Shown piece by piece: positions 35,921-44,206 of a stretch of 64,000 bases of DNA. Both the position numbers and the translations under genes were made by a program. The DNA is from Devosia sp. (GTDB lineage: Bacteria; Pseudomonadota; Alphaproteobacteria; Rhizobiales; Devosiaceae). The notes under the pieces were generated by a model, which saw only the letters and a list, made by a program, of their open reading frames with translations, ran no database searches and was not told the DNA's origin. The DNA lies in the NCBI RefSeq assembly GCF_017744655.1, contig NZ_JAGIAW010000014.1, positions 124,001 through 188,000 of the forward strand. The letters run 5' to 3'. The stretch's first letter is position 1, and every line of letters begins with the position of its first letter.

Positions 35921-36054
35921 TACCACATTCCGGAACTAACATGTCAACTCCCCGGGCGCAGAATCTGCATTTCTGCGCAAATTGGCCCAAATATGTTGAC
36001 ACGTGAGTGCGATCACTCCTATCAAATGCAGGAATGATGTTCCGGATTGTGGAA
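35921..36054. promoter_or_regulatory. Divergent promoters with two inverted IclR-like operators
   Basis: GTTCCGGATTGTGGAA at 36039-36054 has an inverted near-copy at 35936-35921 (GTTCCGGAATGTGGTA), 14 of 16 bases the same. TTCC/GGAA arms resemble IclR-family sites. Divergent TTGACA boxes lie at 35996-36001 (plus) and 35947-35942 (minus). A plus -10-like TATCAA is at 36020-36025, putting the right-hand operator just after the start of transcription. The left operator overlaps the minus spacer and -10 region. The likely binder is the IclR protein at 38866-39663. Confidence 0.6.
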
Positions 36055-36151
36055 TTTCATGAATGTGAGGCGCAAATCGCGCCCCGTATGGTGGAAAAAT
36101 TTCGGACTGGCATCGCCATGGTGGCGGCCGTCCAGGCCTTGGAGGAATTCG

Positions 36152-37087
36152 ATGAGCAACCCCATCGCGCTCAAGCTGCGCAACACCCTGACGGGCATCC
36201 TGCCGCCCCTTTCCATGCCGTTCGACGAAAAGGGCAACCTCGTCAAAGGTGCGCTCAAGGCTCAGGTCGACTTCATGATCGATTCCGGCGTGCGCGGCCT
36301 CGTCGTCGGCGGCTCGACCGGTGAGGGCCACACGCTCTCGTCCACCGAATTCACCGAAGCCATGATCGAGGCGCACGACGCCAATGCCGGCCGCGTGCCC
36401 TTCGTCGTCGGCCTCATCGTACAGTCGACCCGCGAGGCCATCGATCGCGTCAAGGCGCTGGGCGACATCAAGATCGACGCCCTGCAGGTGACCCCGGTCC
36501 ACTATCTGTTCAAGCCGGGCCGCGAAGCTACCATCGAGCACTTCCGCGCCATCTGGGAAGAAACCCAGGTTCCGATCCTGATCTACAATGTCATTCCGTG
36601 GAACTACCTCTCCATCGATGACATGCTCGCCATCATGGATGCCGTTCCCGGCGTCGTCGGCATGAAGCAGTCCTCGGGCGACGTGAAGTCGGTTTCCGAC
36701 CTCATGCTGCGTTCCAAGCCCGAAAACATCGTCCTCACCGGCATCGACGCGCTGCTTTACCCGAGCTTCGCCCTTGGCGCCCATGGTGCCATCAGCGCGC
36801 TCACCTGCGCCGTGCCGGGCGTCACCGTAAAGCTCTTCGACGCGGTTCAGGCCGGCGATCACAAGACCGCTAGGGATATCCACTTCCGCCTCAACGCGCT
36901 GTGGAATGCCCTCCGCCACGACAACCTGCCGGCCTGCGTGAAGTACATCCAGCACCGTCAGGGCCTGCCGCTCTTCCACCCGCGCGCTCCGATGGAACGC
37001 GTCACCGATGCGCAGAAGGCTGCCATCGATGCCGTGCTCGGCCCGGTTCTCGAACTGACCAATGTGCGCGCCAAGTCGGCCGCCTGA
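36152..37087 (+). CDS. Dihydrodipicolinate synthase family (class I aldolase-like) protein
   Basis: 311-aa DHDPS-like TIM barrel. The loop GGSTGEGHTLSS (about 45-56), the tyrosine in ILIYNVIPWN (about 145) and the Schiff-base lysine in VVGMKQSSGD (about 172) are all present. GGAGGA lies 6 nt before ATG 36152. It heads the DhaK/DhaL/IclR operon and is divergent from tctCBA. The most economical role is cleavage or dehydration of an imported 2-keto acid, with the product kinased by DhaKL; the specific substrate is inference. Confidence 0.88.
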   Translation: MSNPIALKLRNTLTGILPPLSMPFDEKGNLVKGALKAQVDFMIDSGVRGLVVGGSTGEGHTLSSTEFTEAMIEAHDANAGRVPFVVGLIVQSTREAIDRVKALGDIKIDALQVTPVHYLFKPGREATIEHFRAIWEETQVPILIYNVIPWNYLSIDDMLAIMDAVPGVVGMKQSSGDVKSVSDLMLRSKPENIVLTGIDALLYPSFALGAHGAISALTCAVPGVTVKLFDAVQAGDHKTARDIHFRLNALWNALRHDNLPACVKYIQHRQGLPLFHPRAPMERVTDAQKAAIDAVLGPVLELTNVRAKSAA

Positions 37088-37094
37088 TTGACCT

Positions 37095-37125
37095 GAGGCG
37101 GGCCGCCGCAGAAGCGGCCCGCCTC
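37095..37125 (+). other. Perfect 12-bp hairpin between DHDPS-like gene and dhaK
   Basis: GAGGCGGGCCGC (37095-37106) pairs perfectly with GCGGCCCGCCTC (37114-37125) around a 7-nt loop. It starts 7 nt after the stop codon. There is no U-tract, so it is more likely an mRNA-end stabiliser than a terminator, since dhaK follows with its own GGGAGGA site. Confidence 0.6.
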
Positions 37126-37150
37126 CCACCACGACGCCTGGGAGGACGAC

Positions 37151-38146
37151 ATGAAAAAGCTGATCAACGACCCCGCCAACTATGTCGACGAGATGCTCGA
37201 CGGTCTCTGCCTCGCCCATCCGGGCCTTGTCCGCGTCGGCGATGACCGTCGCGCCATCGCCCGCAGCACCAAAATGCGCCGGGGCAAGGTCGGCGTCGTT
37301 TCCGGCGGCGGCTCGGGCCACCTGCCGCTCTTTACCGGCTATGTCGGTAAGGGCCTGCTCGATGCCTGCGCCATCGGCAATGTCTTTGAAGGTCCCACCA
37401 TCAATTCCTGCCAGGACGCGATCGCCGCCGCCAATGGCGGTGCGGGCGTCCTCTGCCTCTTCGGAAACTATGGCGGGGACAAGATGAACTTCGAAATGGC
37501 AAGCGAATTCGCCGCCATGGACGGGGTCGAAACCCGCACCGTGCTCGGCACCGACGACATCGCCAGCGCCAAGCGCGAAGAGAGCCAGAAGCGCCGCGGC
37601 GTCGCCGGCCTGATCTTCGCCTACAAGGCCGCCGGCGCGCTCGCCGAACAGGGCGCCAGCCTCGACGAGGTTGCCGCCATCGCGCAGAAGGCCGTCGACC
37701 GCACCCGCACCATCGGCGTCGCGCTCTCCTCCTGCCAGATCCCCGGCGCCGCAGGCCCCAATTTCACCATTGCCGATGACGAGATCGAATTCGGCATGGG
37801 CATCCACGGCGAGCCCGGCATCTGGCGCCACAAGATCCGCCCAGCCGACGAACTCGTCGACGAGATGATCTCCCTGATCCTTGCGGAAAAGCCCGAAGGC
37901 GCGAGCCGCGTCGCCGTGCTGGTCAATTCGTTGGGCTCCACGCCCTTCGAGGAACTCTTCATCCTCTATCGCCGCGCGGCCCAGCAACTCGGCGCCGCCG
38001 GTCTGGCGATCGTCAACCCGCTGATCGGCCCCTATGTGACGTCCATGGAAATGGGCGGCGCCTCGATCAGCCTCTGCTTCCTCGACGACGAAATCGAAAC
38101 CCTGCTTGCGGCTCCCGCCGAGTGCCCCTTCTGGAAGGTGGGCTGA
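37151..38146 (+). CDS. dhaK: Dihydroxyacetone kinase-like protein, DhaK subunit
   Basis: 331-aa DhaK domain protein. Substrate-site residues match E. coli DhaK: His in VSGGGSGHLPLF (about 57), Asp in NYGGDKMNFE (about 113) and the hemiaminal-forming His in GMGIHGEPGIW (about 218). It is slightly shorter than classical DhaK (about 355). The kinase phosphorylates dihydroxyacetone or related ketoses such as erythrulose using the ATP- or ADP-bearing DhaL partner encoded next. No DhaM phosphotransferase gene is nearby. GGGAGGACGAC precedes the ATG. Confidence 0.88.
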   Translation: MKKLINDPANYVDEMLDGLCLAHPGLVRVGDDRRAIARSTKMRRGKVGVVSGGGSGHLPLFTGYVGKGLLDACAIGNVFEGPTINSCQDAIAAANGGAGVLCLFGNYGGDKMNFEMASEFAAMDGVETRTVLGTDDIASAKREESQKRRGVAGLIFAYKAAGALAEQGASLDEVAAIAQKAVDRTRTIGVALSSCQIPGAAGPNFTIADDEIEFGMGIHGEPGIWRHKIRPADELVDEMISLILAEKPEGASRVAVLVNSLGSTPFEELFILYRRAAQQLGAAGLAIVNPLIGPYVTSMEMGGASISLCFLDDEIETLLAAPAECPFWKVG

Positions 38147-38149
38147 ACC

Positions 38150-38785
38150 ATGGCCATCACGCTTGAAACCCTGGCCGACGCCATCACCCGCGCCAATGCC
38201 GCCATGTCCCGCTTGACCGACGTGCTCAACGCCGCCGACGCCAAACTGGGCGATGGTGATACCGGCACCATGCTGGCCCGCCTCATCGGCACGTTTGCCG
38301 CCGTGGATGTCAGAAACGCCGAAAACCTCGGCGCCGGCTTCATGGCCCTCGCCAAGGCCGGCGCGGCCTCGACCGGCTCCAGCTTGGGCACGCTCATCAT
38401 CACCGCCATGATGACCGCCGGCAAAGCCACGACCGGCAAGACCGAACTCGACTGGTCCGACCTCTCTGGCCTCCTCGCCGCCATCCGCTATGCCGCCATG
38501 GTGCGCGGCAAGGCCGAACTGGGCGCTAAAACCATCATCGACGGTCTCGATGCGCTTGCCTCTAGCCTCGAAGGTAAGACCGATGCCGCCAGCGTTGCTG
38601 CGGCGGCCGAACAGGCCATGGACGCCGTCCTCGCCGAATTCCGTAATCGCCCATCCGCCATGGGGCGCGCCCGCATGTTCGCCGAAAAGAGCGTCGGTCT
38701 CGACGATCCTGGCATGCTGGCTTTGGCCGAAATCGTTCGCAGTCTTGCCAAAACCGCTCAACATGGCGCAACGCCCGTTGCTTGA
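38150..38785 (+). CDS. dhaL: Dihydroxyacetone kinase-like protein, DhaL subunit
   Basis: 211-aa DhaL domain, normal length. The nucleotide/Mg site is LGDGDTGTML (about residues 32-41), with the three acidic residues seen in family members. Helical-barrel phrases include GAASTGSSLGTL (about 75), LGAKTIIDGLDAL (about 122) and NRPSAMGRARMFAEKSVG (about 165), the typical lid loop. It follows dhaK by 3 nt. Together they form a two-subunit ketose kinase; whether it uses ATP directly cannot be told from sequence, but absence of DhaM favours ATP. Confidence 0.88.
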   Translation: MAITLETLADAITRANAAMSRLTDVLNAADAKLGDGDTGTMLARLIGTFAAVDVRNAENLGAGFMALAKAGAASTGSSLGTLIITAMMTAGKATTGKTELDWSDLSGLLAAIRYAAMVRGKAELGAKTIIDGLDALASSLEGKTDAASVAAAAEQAMDAVLAEFRNRPSAMGRARMFAEKSVGLDDPGMLALAEIVRSLAKTAQHGATPVA

Positions 38786-38865
38786 GAGCGGCCAAGAAGT
38801 GAAATAAGAGGATTAGGCTTTGCGGTCGTGTGCGATTGTTCAGCCAAAGTGTTGAGACCCAGCCG

Positions 38866-39663
38866 ATGACCGAAACCGATCAAGCACTGGCCCCAGCCAA
38901 GCCGGCGCGCAGCGACGAAAGCCTCAAATCTCTGACAAAAGTGTCGCGCGTGCTCGATTGTTTCGACACCGCACACCGCTCGCTGACCCTGGCCGAAATC
39001 TGCGCCAGAACCGGCTATCCGCGCTCCACCACGCACCGTCTCCTCGCCGCCATGCGCGAGGTTGGCTTTATCGAGCAAGAGCGCGAACGCGACGCCTACC
39101 GGCTCGGCCTCAGGCTCTTCGAGCTCGGCAATACCGTGCTCGCTAATCTCGAACTGAACCGCGAAGGCCGGGTCATCGTCGATGCCCTCCATCGCCTCAC
39201 GAGCCGCGCCGTGCACCTCGCCGTTTTCGACGGCCACCGCGCCGTCGTCATCCAGCGCACCGAAGCCGAGCCCATGCTCAGCAACACCATGGTCGAAAAT
39301 TCGCCGGTCCACTGCACCAGCGTCGGCAAGGCTATCCTGGCACATCAACCTGAAGAGATCATCGCGAGGGTTATCGATGCCGGTCTTGAGCGTTTCACCG
39401 AAACCACCTTCACCGAGCCCGACGCATTCCGCGCCGAACTCGACCTCACCCGGCAGCGCGGCTACGCCATCGACAATGGCGAACACCAGCCGGGTCTGCG
39501 CTGCATCGGCGCGCCGATCCGCAACCAGTCCGGCGCCGTCTTTGCCGGCATCAGCATCAGCTCCCCCGCCTGGCAATTGCCCATGGCCGAGGTCGATGAG
39601 CTCAACAAAGTTGTCATCTACCACGCCAACCTGATTTCCCAGCGTCTGGGATACGTCCGCTAA
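38866..39663 (+). CDS. IclR family transcriptional regulator
   Basis: 265-aa IclR protein. The winged helix covers about residues 20-80 (LTLAEICARTGYPRSTTHRL), and the effector domain about 95-265 (CTSVGKAILAHQPEE near 155; GLRCIGAPIRNQSGAVFAG near 215). ATG 38866 has only a weak ribosome site; GTG 38830 in the same frame is an alternative. It ends the aldolase/dhaKL operon and probably controls both it and tctCBA through the inverted sites at 35921-36054. Confidence 0.9.
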   Translation: MTETDQALAPAKPARSDESLKSLTKVSRVLDCFDTAHRSLTLAEICARTGYPRSTTHRLLAAMREVGFIEQERERDAYRLGLRLFELGNTVLANLELNREGRVIVDALHRLTSRAVHLAVFDGHRAVVIQRTEAEPMLSNTMVENSPVHCTSVGKAILAHQPEEIIARVIDAGLERFTETTFTEPDAFRAELDLTRQRGYAIDNGEHQPGLRCIGAPIRNQSGAVFAGISISSPAWQLPMAEVDELNKVVIYHANLISQRLGYVR

Positions 39664-39706
39664 CTGCATTCGCCTCCCTCCTCTGGTTGGCGTGTTTTGG
39701 GCTTTT

Positions 39707-39735
39707 GCGCCGGTGGCATTTCGTGCCGCCGGCGC
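39707..39735 (+). terminator. Terminator-like hairpin between convergent IclR and RraA-like genes
   Basis: GCGCCGGTGGC (39707-39717) pairs with GCCGCCGGCGC (39725-39735), 11 pairs with one G-U, around ATTTCGT. It is followed by TGTTT. It lies in the 87-bp gap between two convergent genes. Confidence 0.6.
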
Positions 39736-39750
39736 TGTTTCATCTGCCGA

Positions 39751-40431
39751 TCAAACGGGGCCGCCGGTCTTGCCGACCGGCCAGATCTTCTGCAGGTCTT
39801 CGCCGGCGAGGATGCGCTGGCGGCAGGCCACTTCGTTCTTGCCCAACTCGTCTGCCGCATCGGCAATCACGCCCACCAGCTCATGGGGAATGACCACCAC
39901 GCCGGTCACGTCGGCGAAAATGACGTCGCCGGGGCGGATGCGCACGCCATCGATATTGAGTTCGGTCTGGAAATAGGTCGCTTCCATGCGGCCCGAAACG
40001 CCCACCGGGCTCATGCCCTTGGCAAAGAGCGGGTAGTCGAGCTTGCGCACTTCAGCGAGGTCGCGCACCGTGCCATTGACGACGGTCGCGGCCGCGCCCT
40101 TGGTCTTGGCGCCGCTCGACATCAGTTCGCCCGTGCCCGAACCTTCGGCGCAGGAACTATCGACCATCAATATGCCGCCCTTGACCACGGCATCGATGGC
40201 ACCGTGATAGACGTCCTGCGGCTGGCCGACGCGCGGGCTTTTTTCATAGAGCACGGTCGAGACGGGGCCACACACGACCTGTCCGGGCGCCAGCACGCCA
40301 AACTGCGAAATGCCCTTGAGGTAGCCATAAGGGCCGCGGCCATCGAGCACGTCGTGGATATCGCCCGAATACCACTGGGAAAGCCGCTTGATCGCTGCCC
40401 AGTCAGTATTGTTGTAGTCATAAGCCGCCAT
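39751..40431 (-). CDS. RraA-family protein (HMG/CHA aldolase-like)
   Basis: 226-aa RraA-like protein. The conserved block VVNGTVRDLAEVRKLDYPLF (about 118-137) contains the Arg-Asp pair that binds substrate and metal in 4-hydroxy-4-methyl-2-oxoglutarate aldolase relatives. GDVIFADVTGVVVIP (about 170-184) is the other family hallmark. Such proteins are either pyruvate aldolases/oxaloacetate decarboxylases or RNase E regulators; catabolic neighbours favour the aldolase role. It is the third gene of an SDR-GntR-RraA unit, 4 nt after the GntR stop. Confidence 0.82.
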   Translation of the reverse strand: MAAYDYNNTDWAAIKRLSQWYSGDIHDVLDGRGPYGYLKGISQFGVLAPGQVVCGPVSTVLYEKSPRVGQPQDVYHGAIDAVVKGGILMVDSSCAEGSGTGELMSSGAKTKGAAATVVNGTVRDLAEVRKLDYPLFAKGMSPVGVSGRMEATYFQTELNIDGVRIRPGDVIFADVTGVVVIPHELVGVIADAADELGKNEVACRQRILAGEDLQKIWPVGKTGGPV

Positions 40432-40435
40432 TGTC

Positions 40436-41161
40436 TCAGCGTCCCTTTCTTGCGGCGTCGATCGCCTGTTCGAGATAGGTGGTGGAATTGTCGATATGCT
40501 CGCGCATCAGCGCGCGGCTCTGTTCAACATCGCCACTACGGATGGATTTGAAGATGGCCTGGTGTTCGGCGACGCCTTCGGCCTGCGTCTTGCTCGGCAC
40601 GCGGCTCGTCAGTCGGATCACGTCGGTGATCAGCCCATAGAGATTGGCATAGACGCTGGACATGATTTCATTACCCAGCGACTGCACCAGCGCGAGGTGA
40701 AATTTCGCGTCGGCCTCGGCATAGTGGGCAAAATCCTTGGCCGCTGCGAGATCAGCCAAAGCCGTCTCGACCGCCTCGGAAACCTTGCCCTCGCCCGCCG
40801 CCAGCCGCCCAACCACCTCCAGCTCGAACATGCGGCGCACATCCATGAGCTGCACGAGATAGGCCGGGTCCTCGGCAAAGAGCGTCTTCACGCTCGTCGC
40901 CAGCGAACCAAGAAACTGGTCCACGTCATCGCGCACGACTTCGGCGCGCTCGCCATGGCGGCGACGGACGAGACCCTTGGTTTCAAGGATTTGCAGCCCT
41001 TCGCGCACCGAGCGCGTCGAGATCGAAAAGCGGCGCGCCAATTCGGCTTCCGAAGGCAGGCGTTCGCCGACCTTCAATTCGCCCGAGAGGATGTCCGCCT
41101 CGATGGCGGCTACCACTGAAGCGTGGAGTTTTTCCCGATCTGACGCGCCTGGGGTCACCAT
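40436..41161 (-). CDS. GntR family regulator, FadR subfamily
   Basis: 241-aa regulator. The N-terminal winged helix (about 10-75) has LPSEAELARRFSISTRSVRE followed by a wing, and the C-terminal FCD helical ligand domain (about 95-220) has its metal-type histidines in KFHLALVQSLGN (about 153) and EHQAIFKSIRSGD (about 200) with MREHIDNS. Its start overlaps the SDR stop by seven bases. It likely represses its own operon through the twin palindromes in front of the SDR gene. Confidence 0.9.
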   Translation of the reverse strand: MVTPGASDREKLHASVVAAIEADILSGELKVGERLPSEAELARRFSISTRSVREGLQILETKGLVRRRHGERAEVVRDDVDQFLGSLATSVKTLFAEDPAYLVQLMDVRRMFELEVVGRLAAGEGKVSEAVETALADLAAAKDFAHYAEADAKFHLALVQSLGNEIMSSVYANLYGLITDVIRLTSRVPSKTQAEGVAEHQAIFKSIRSGDVEQSRALMREHIDNSTTYLEQAIDAARKGR

Positions 41162-41973
41162 GCGGTAAACCCGCCATCGACCACGACGTTGGAGCCGGTC
41201 ATGTAGGAGGAGGCGTCCGAGGCGAGGAATTGGATGACCCCGTTATATTCGCCCTTTTCCGCCTGGCGGCGCATCGGCACACGCTCGAGGAAGTTGTCGA
41301 CGAATTCCTTGTCGAAGCTGCCGGTCTTGACCCCACCGAAGGAGATCAGGTTGCAGCGGACATTCTTCTCGGCCCAATAGGTCGCGACATAGCGCGTCAG
41401 GTTGACGAGACCGGACTTCGAGGCCGCATAGGACACCGCCTTGATGAAAGGCACGCCGTCGCGCTTTTCACGATAGGCATAGAGCGCCTGGTTGGGCGAG
41501 ACGATGCCGTAGATCGAGCCCACATTGATGATGCTGCCGCGGCCCTTCTCGGCCATCTTGGCGCCGACCACCTGGCTGCACAGCATCACGCCGGTCAGGT
41601 TGGTATCGATGATCTCGTCCCAGAATTTCTGCGGATAGACTTCAAACGGCGCATTCTGCTCGGCGCCGCCATCGGGTTTCGAGTCGATACCAGCATTGTT
41701 GACCAGCACATCCGGCACGCCCCAATCGGCGATCACCTTGTCGGTCGCAGCTTCGATGGCCGCCTTGTCGGTAACGCTGGCTTCATAGATGCGAACGTTT
41801 TCGCCGAGCCCGGGAAACAGCTCGTCAAACTTTTCCTGGGTGATCGAACGGCGGCTATAGACCGCCACCTTGGCACCGGCCTTGGCCAGCGAAGTGGTAA
41901 ATTCGCGACCAAGCTGCCCCAGACCACCGGTCAGGACCACCACTTTGCCAGCGACGCTGAAAAGGTCAGACAT
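41155..41973 (-). CDS. SDR family oxidoreductase
   Basis: 272-aa short-chain dehydrogenase. Cofactor site TGGLGQLGREF (about 15-25) is a slightly unusual TGxxGxxG spacing. LVNNAGIDSK is near 95, the catalytic Ser is in INVGSIYGIV (about 150), and the Tyr-Lys pair is in SYAASKSGL (about 180). The C-terminus SNVVVDGGFTAW is typical. GGAG lies 6 nt before ATG 41973. It is the first gene of the SDR-GntR-RraA unit and may oxidise a hydroxy acid or sugar acid. Confidence 0.92.
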   Translation of the reverse strand: MSDLFSVAGKVVVLTGGLGQLGREFTTSLAKAGAKVAVYSRRSITQEKFDELFPGLGENVRIYEASVTDKAAIEAATDKVIADWGVPDVLVNNAGIDSKPDGGAEQNAPFEVYPQKFWDEIIDTNLTGVMLCSQVVGAKMAEKGRGSIINVGSIYGIVSPNQALYAYREKRDGVPFIKAVSYAASKSGLVNLTRYVATYWAEKNVRCNLISFGGVKTGSFDKEFVDNFLERVPMRRQAEKGEYNGVIQFLASDASSYMTGSNVVVDGGFTAW

Positions 41974-41984
41974 CTATCGCTCCA

Positions 41985-42013
41985 ACTTATGTCATAAGTC
42001 ATATGTCATAAGT
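41985..42013. promoter_or_regulatory. Two tandem palindromes, likely GntR operator
   Basis: ACTTATG-T-CATAAGT (41985-41999) is a perfect 7+1+7 palindrome. A second copy matching 13 of 15 bases follows 14 bp later (41999-42013). They begin 11 nt before the SDR start codon on the minus strand. Position and the ATGTCAT-type core suit binding by the operon's own FadR-type regulator. Confidence 0.7.
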
Positions 42014-42214
42014 TGGCTGAGGATGTTTGACAAGGGTCCGAATAGAGTGCGTGGTGGGTGGCAGGCCAACCCATCACGCTCTCGAGCTTAAAAATGCGAG
42101 GTCGGCGCTCCGAAGAAACTCGGCGGAACGCGTCTTAGCGCCGGATCCTGAACCGGCACTCATAGTCGCCTTGGAATTCCGTAGCTAAGTGGGCAGCACC
42201 CGTGGGCTCAAAAC

Positions 42215-42237
42215 AAAGGCCGCCAAAGCCGGCCTTT
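42215..42237 (-). terminator. Terminator after the frc operon
   Basis: AAAGGCCG (42215-42222) pairs perfectly with CGGCCTTT (42230-42237) around a 7-nt loop. Reading leftwards on the minus strand the stem is followed by GTTTTG. It lies about 64 nt past the frcA stop. The remaining bases of the 42014-42300 gap show nothing else I can support. Confidence 0.7.
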
Positions 42238-42300
42238 GCGTCGCGGTGTCTCGGACGATCAATCCGCCGGATCATACCGGCTACCGGCCCCTCGTTCGGG

Positions 42301-43077
42301 CTATGCGTCAACCTGCTGGGGTGCGGCCTTGGCTCCGGTCATAAAGGCCACGGCGTCGGACATGGTATAGTCCTTAGGATCAATGACGCAGAGCCGGCGG
42401 CCAAGGCGATGCACGTGGATGCGGTCGGCCACTTCAAACACATGCGGCATGTTGTGGCTGATTAGAATTATCGGAATACCACGCGCTCTAACGTCCTGGA
42501 TCAATTCCAGCACGCGCCGGGATTCCTTGACACCGAGTGCAGCAGTCGGCTCGTCAAGAATAATAACCTTCGAGCCGAATGCCGCCGCACGCGCCACCGC
42601 AACACCCTGCCGCTGCCCACCGGATAGAGTTTCGACCGCCTGGTTGATGTTCTGGATGGTCATCAAGCCCAGGTCCGACAGTTTTTCGCGTGCAATTCGC
42701 TCCATGGCAGGCCGGTCAAGCTGGCGCAACACCGAGCCCATGAAACCCGGCTTCCTCAGCTCACGCCCCATGAACATGTTGTCGGCAATCGAAAGGGCCG
42801 GCGACATGGCAAGTGTCTGGTAGACGGTTTCGACGCCCGCCTGGCGCGCAGCGATCGGGGAGGGAAAACTGACTTGGCGATCCTCGAGGAACATCTCGCC
42901 GCTATCGGGCTGGATGGCGCCCGAGAGCACCTTGATCAGTGAGGTCTTTCCCGCGCCGTTGTCACCGATGACAGCCAAGATTTCGCCGGGCATCAGGTCA
43001 AAATCGCAATTGTCGAGTGCCGTGACCTTTCCATAGCGCTTGTTGAGGCCACGCGCGTAAAGAACCGGTTGGGTCAT
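42301..43077 (-). CDS. frcA: Fructose/ribose-type ABC transporter ATPase (FrcA-like)
   Basis: 258-aa single-domain ATPase, like rhizobial FrcA and unlike the double-domain RbsA (about 500 aa). Walker A GDNGAGKTSL (about 38-47), Q-loop VYQTLAMSPALS, signature LSGGQRQGVAVARA (about 150), Walker B VIILDEPTAALG (about 170), switch His in LISHNMPHV. Its ATG overlaps the permease stop (ATGA). It energises the frcBC importer. The gene symbol rests on family likeness and order, not on an alignment. Confidence 0.88.
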   Translation of the reverse strand: MTQPVLYARGLNKRYGKVTALDNCDFDLMPGEILAVIGDNGAGKTSLIKVLSGAIQPDSGEMFLEDRQVSFPSPIAARQAGVETVYQTLAMSPALSIADNMFMGRELRKPGFMGSVLRQLDRPAMERIAREKLSDLGLMTIQNINQAVETLSGGQRQGVAVARAAAFGSKVIILDEPTAALGVKESRRVLELIQDVRARGIPIILISHNMPHVFEVADRIHVHRLGRRLCVIDPKDYTMSDAVAFMTGAKAAPQQVDA

Positions 43078-44132
43078 GCCGACACCTTTCTAATCCACTG
43101 ATCGACCGCGACGGCGGCGATGATGAGAACGCCGATGAGGAGATAAGTCCATTGCGCATCGGCGCCGAGGAGACGCAGCCCTAGCGAGAATACGCCGACG
43201 ATCAGCGCGCCGAACAGCATGCCCATGATCGAGCCGCGCCCGCCGAAGAGCGAAATGCCGCCAATCACCACGGCCGTAATGCTTTCGATATTGGCTGTCT
43301 GCCCCGAGGTCGGCGAGACCGAGCCGATGCGGCCGATGAGCACCCAGCCCGCAAAAGCGCAGATAAGGCCCGACAGCATATAGACCGAGATCAGCACTGC
43401 CCGCGTATTCACGCCGGCAAGCTTGGCCGCTTCGGCATCATCGCCCACGGCATAAACATGCCGGCCCCAGGCCGTGTGGCGCAGCACATAGGCGAGCACC
43501 AGCACAATGGCGATGAAGGCGATAACGCCATAGGTGAAGACCGCCCCGGCCACCGAAAACGACTGCCCGAAAAACTGCAGTAGCGGAGCCTGGGTCTCGA
43601 TCTCCTGGGCGCGGATCGTCTCATTGCCCGAATACAAAAAATTGCTGGCAAGGGCGATCTGCCAGACGCCCAGCGTCACAATGAAGGGCGGCAGTTTGAC
43701 CCGCGCGATCAGCCAGCCATTGACGAAGCCGATAAAGGTGCCGAGCGCGAGGCCAAAAGCGATGGCGACCGCTGGCGGCATGCCGAGACGGAAGGTGAAC
43801 TGGCCCATCACCACCGAGCTCAAAACCATGATGGCGCCGACCGAGAGGTCGATGCCGGCGGTGAGGATGACCAGCGACTGCGCTGCGCCCACGATGCCGA
43901 CAATGGCCACCTGTTGCAGGATCAGCGTCAGCGCAAAGGACGAGAAGAACTTGCCGCCGAGCAGCGCGCCAAACACCACGATCGAGAGTACCAGCACGAT
44001 CAGCGGCACGAGCGCGGGATTGCTGTGCAGCGCATGCTGCAGGCGCGAGAGCAGGGTAATCTGCTGCTCGAAGCTCGCAATCGACTCGTTGCGGCGCGCG
44101 AGGCCGGCTTCGGCCTCGGTTGGGTTGGTCAT
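43074..44132 (-). CDS. frcC: Fructose/ribose-type ABC transporter permease (FrcC-like)
   Basis: 352-aa inner-membrane permease of the RbsC/FrcC family, with about eight to ten hydrophobic segments. Characteristic phrases are LVILTAGIDLSVGAIMVLSS (about 88), FIGFVNGWLIARVKLPPFIV (about 132) and AVVIGGISLFGGRGSIMGML (about 286), the last two being permease hallmarks. GAGGAG lies about 8 nt before ATG 44132. It is flanked by frcB upstream, with a perfect hairpin between, and by frcA downstream. Confidence 0.9.
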   Translation of the reverse strand: MTNPTEAEAGLARRNESIASFEQQITLLSRLQHALHSNPALVPLIVLVLSIVVFGALLGGKFFSSFALTLILQQVAIVGIVGAAQSLVILTAGIDLSVGAIMVLSSVVMGQFTFRLGMPPAVAIAFGLALGTFIGFVNGWLIARVKLPPFIVTLGVWQIALASNFLYSGNETIRAQEIETQAPLLQFFGQSFSVAGAVFTYGVIAFIAIVLVLAYVLRHTAWGRHVYAVGDDAEAAKLAGVNTRAVLISVYMLSGLICAFAGWVLIGRIGSVSPTSGQTANIESITAVVIGGISLFGGRGSIMGMLFGALIVGVFSLGLRLLGADAQWTYLLIGVLIIAAVAVDQWIRKVSA

Positions 44133-44163
44133 TGGGTTTCTCCTCGCCCGAATTCACTGTGGT

Positions 44164-44193
44164 GGTTCGGGGCGACCTCCACCGCCCCGAACC
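44164..44193 (-). other. Perfect 11-bp hairpin between frcB and frcC
   Basis: GGTTCGGGGCG (44164-44174) pairs perfectly with CGCCCCGAACC (44183-44193) around an 8-nt loop. No U-tract follows. It should protect the 3' end of frcB mRNA or partly attenuate transcription into frcC. Confidence 0.6.
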
Positions 44194-44206
44194 GACGACT
44201 AGATTA

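Noticed and set aside
35936..38764. A 942-codon open frame on the minus strand
   Set aside because: It lies antisense to the DHDPS-like, dhaK and dhaL genes, which have clear motifs and ribosome sites. Its Gly/His/Ala-rich composition is typical of the reverse of GC-rich coding DNA.
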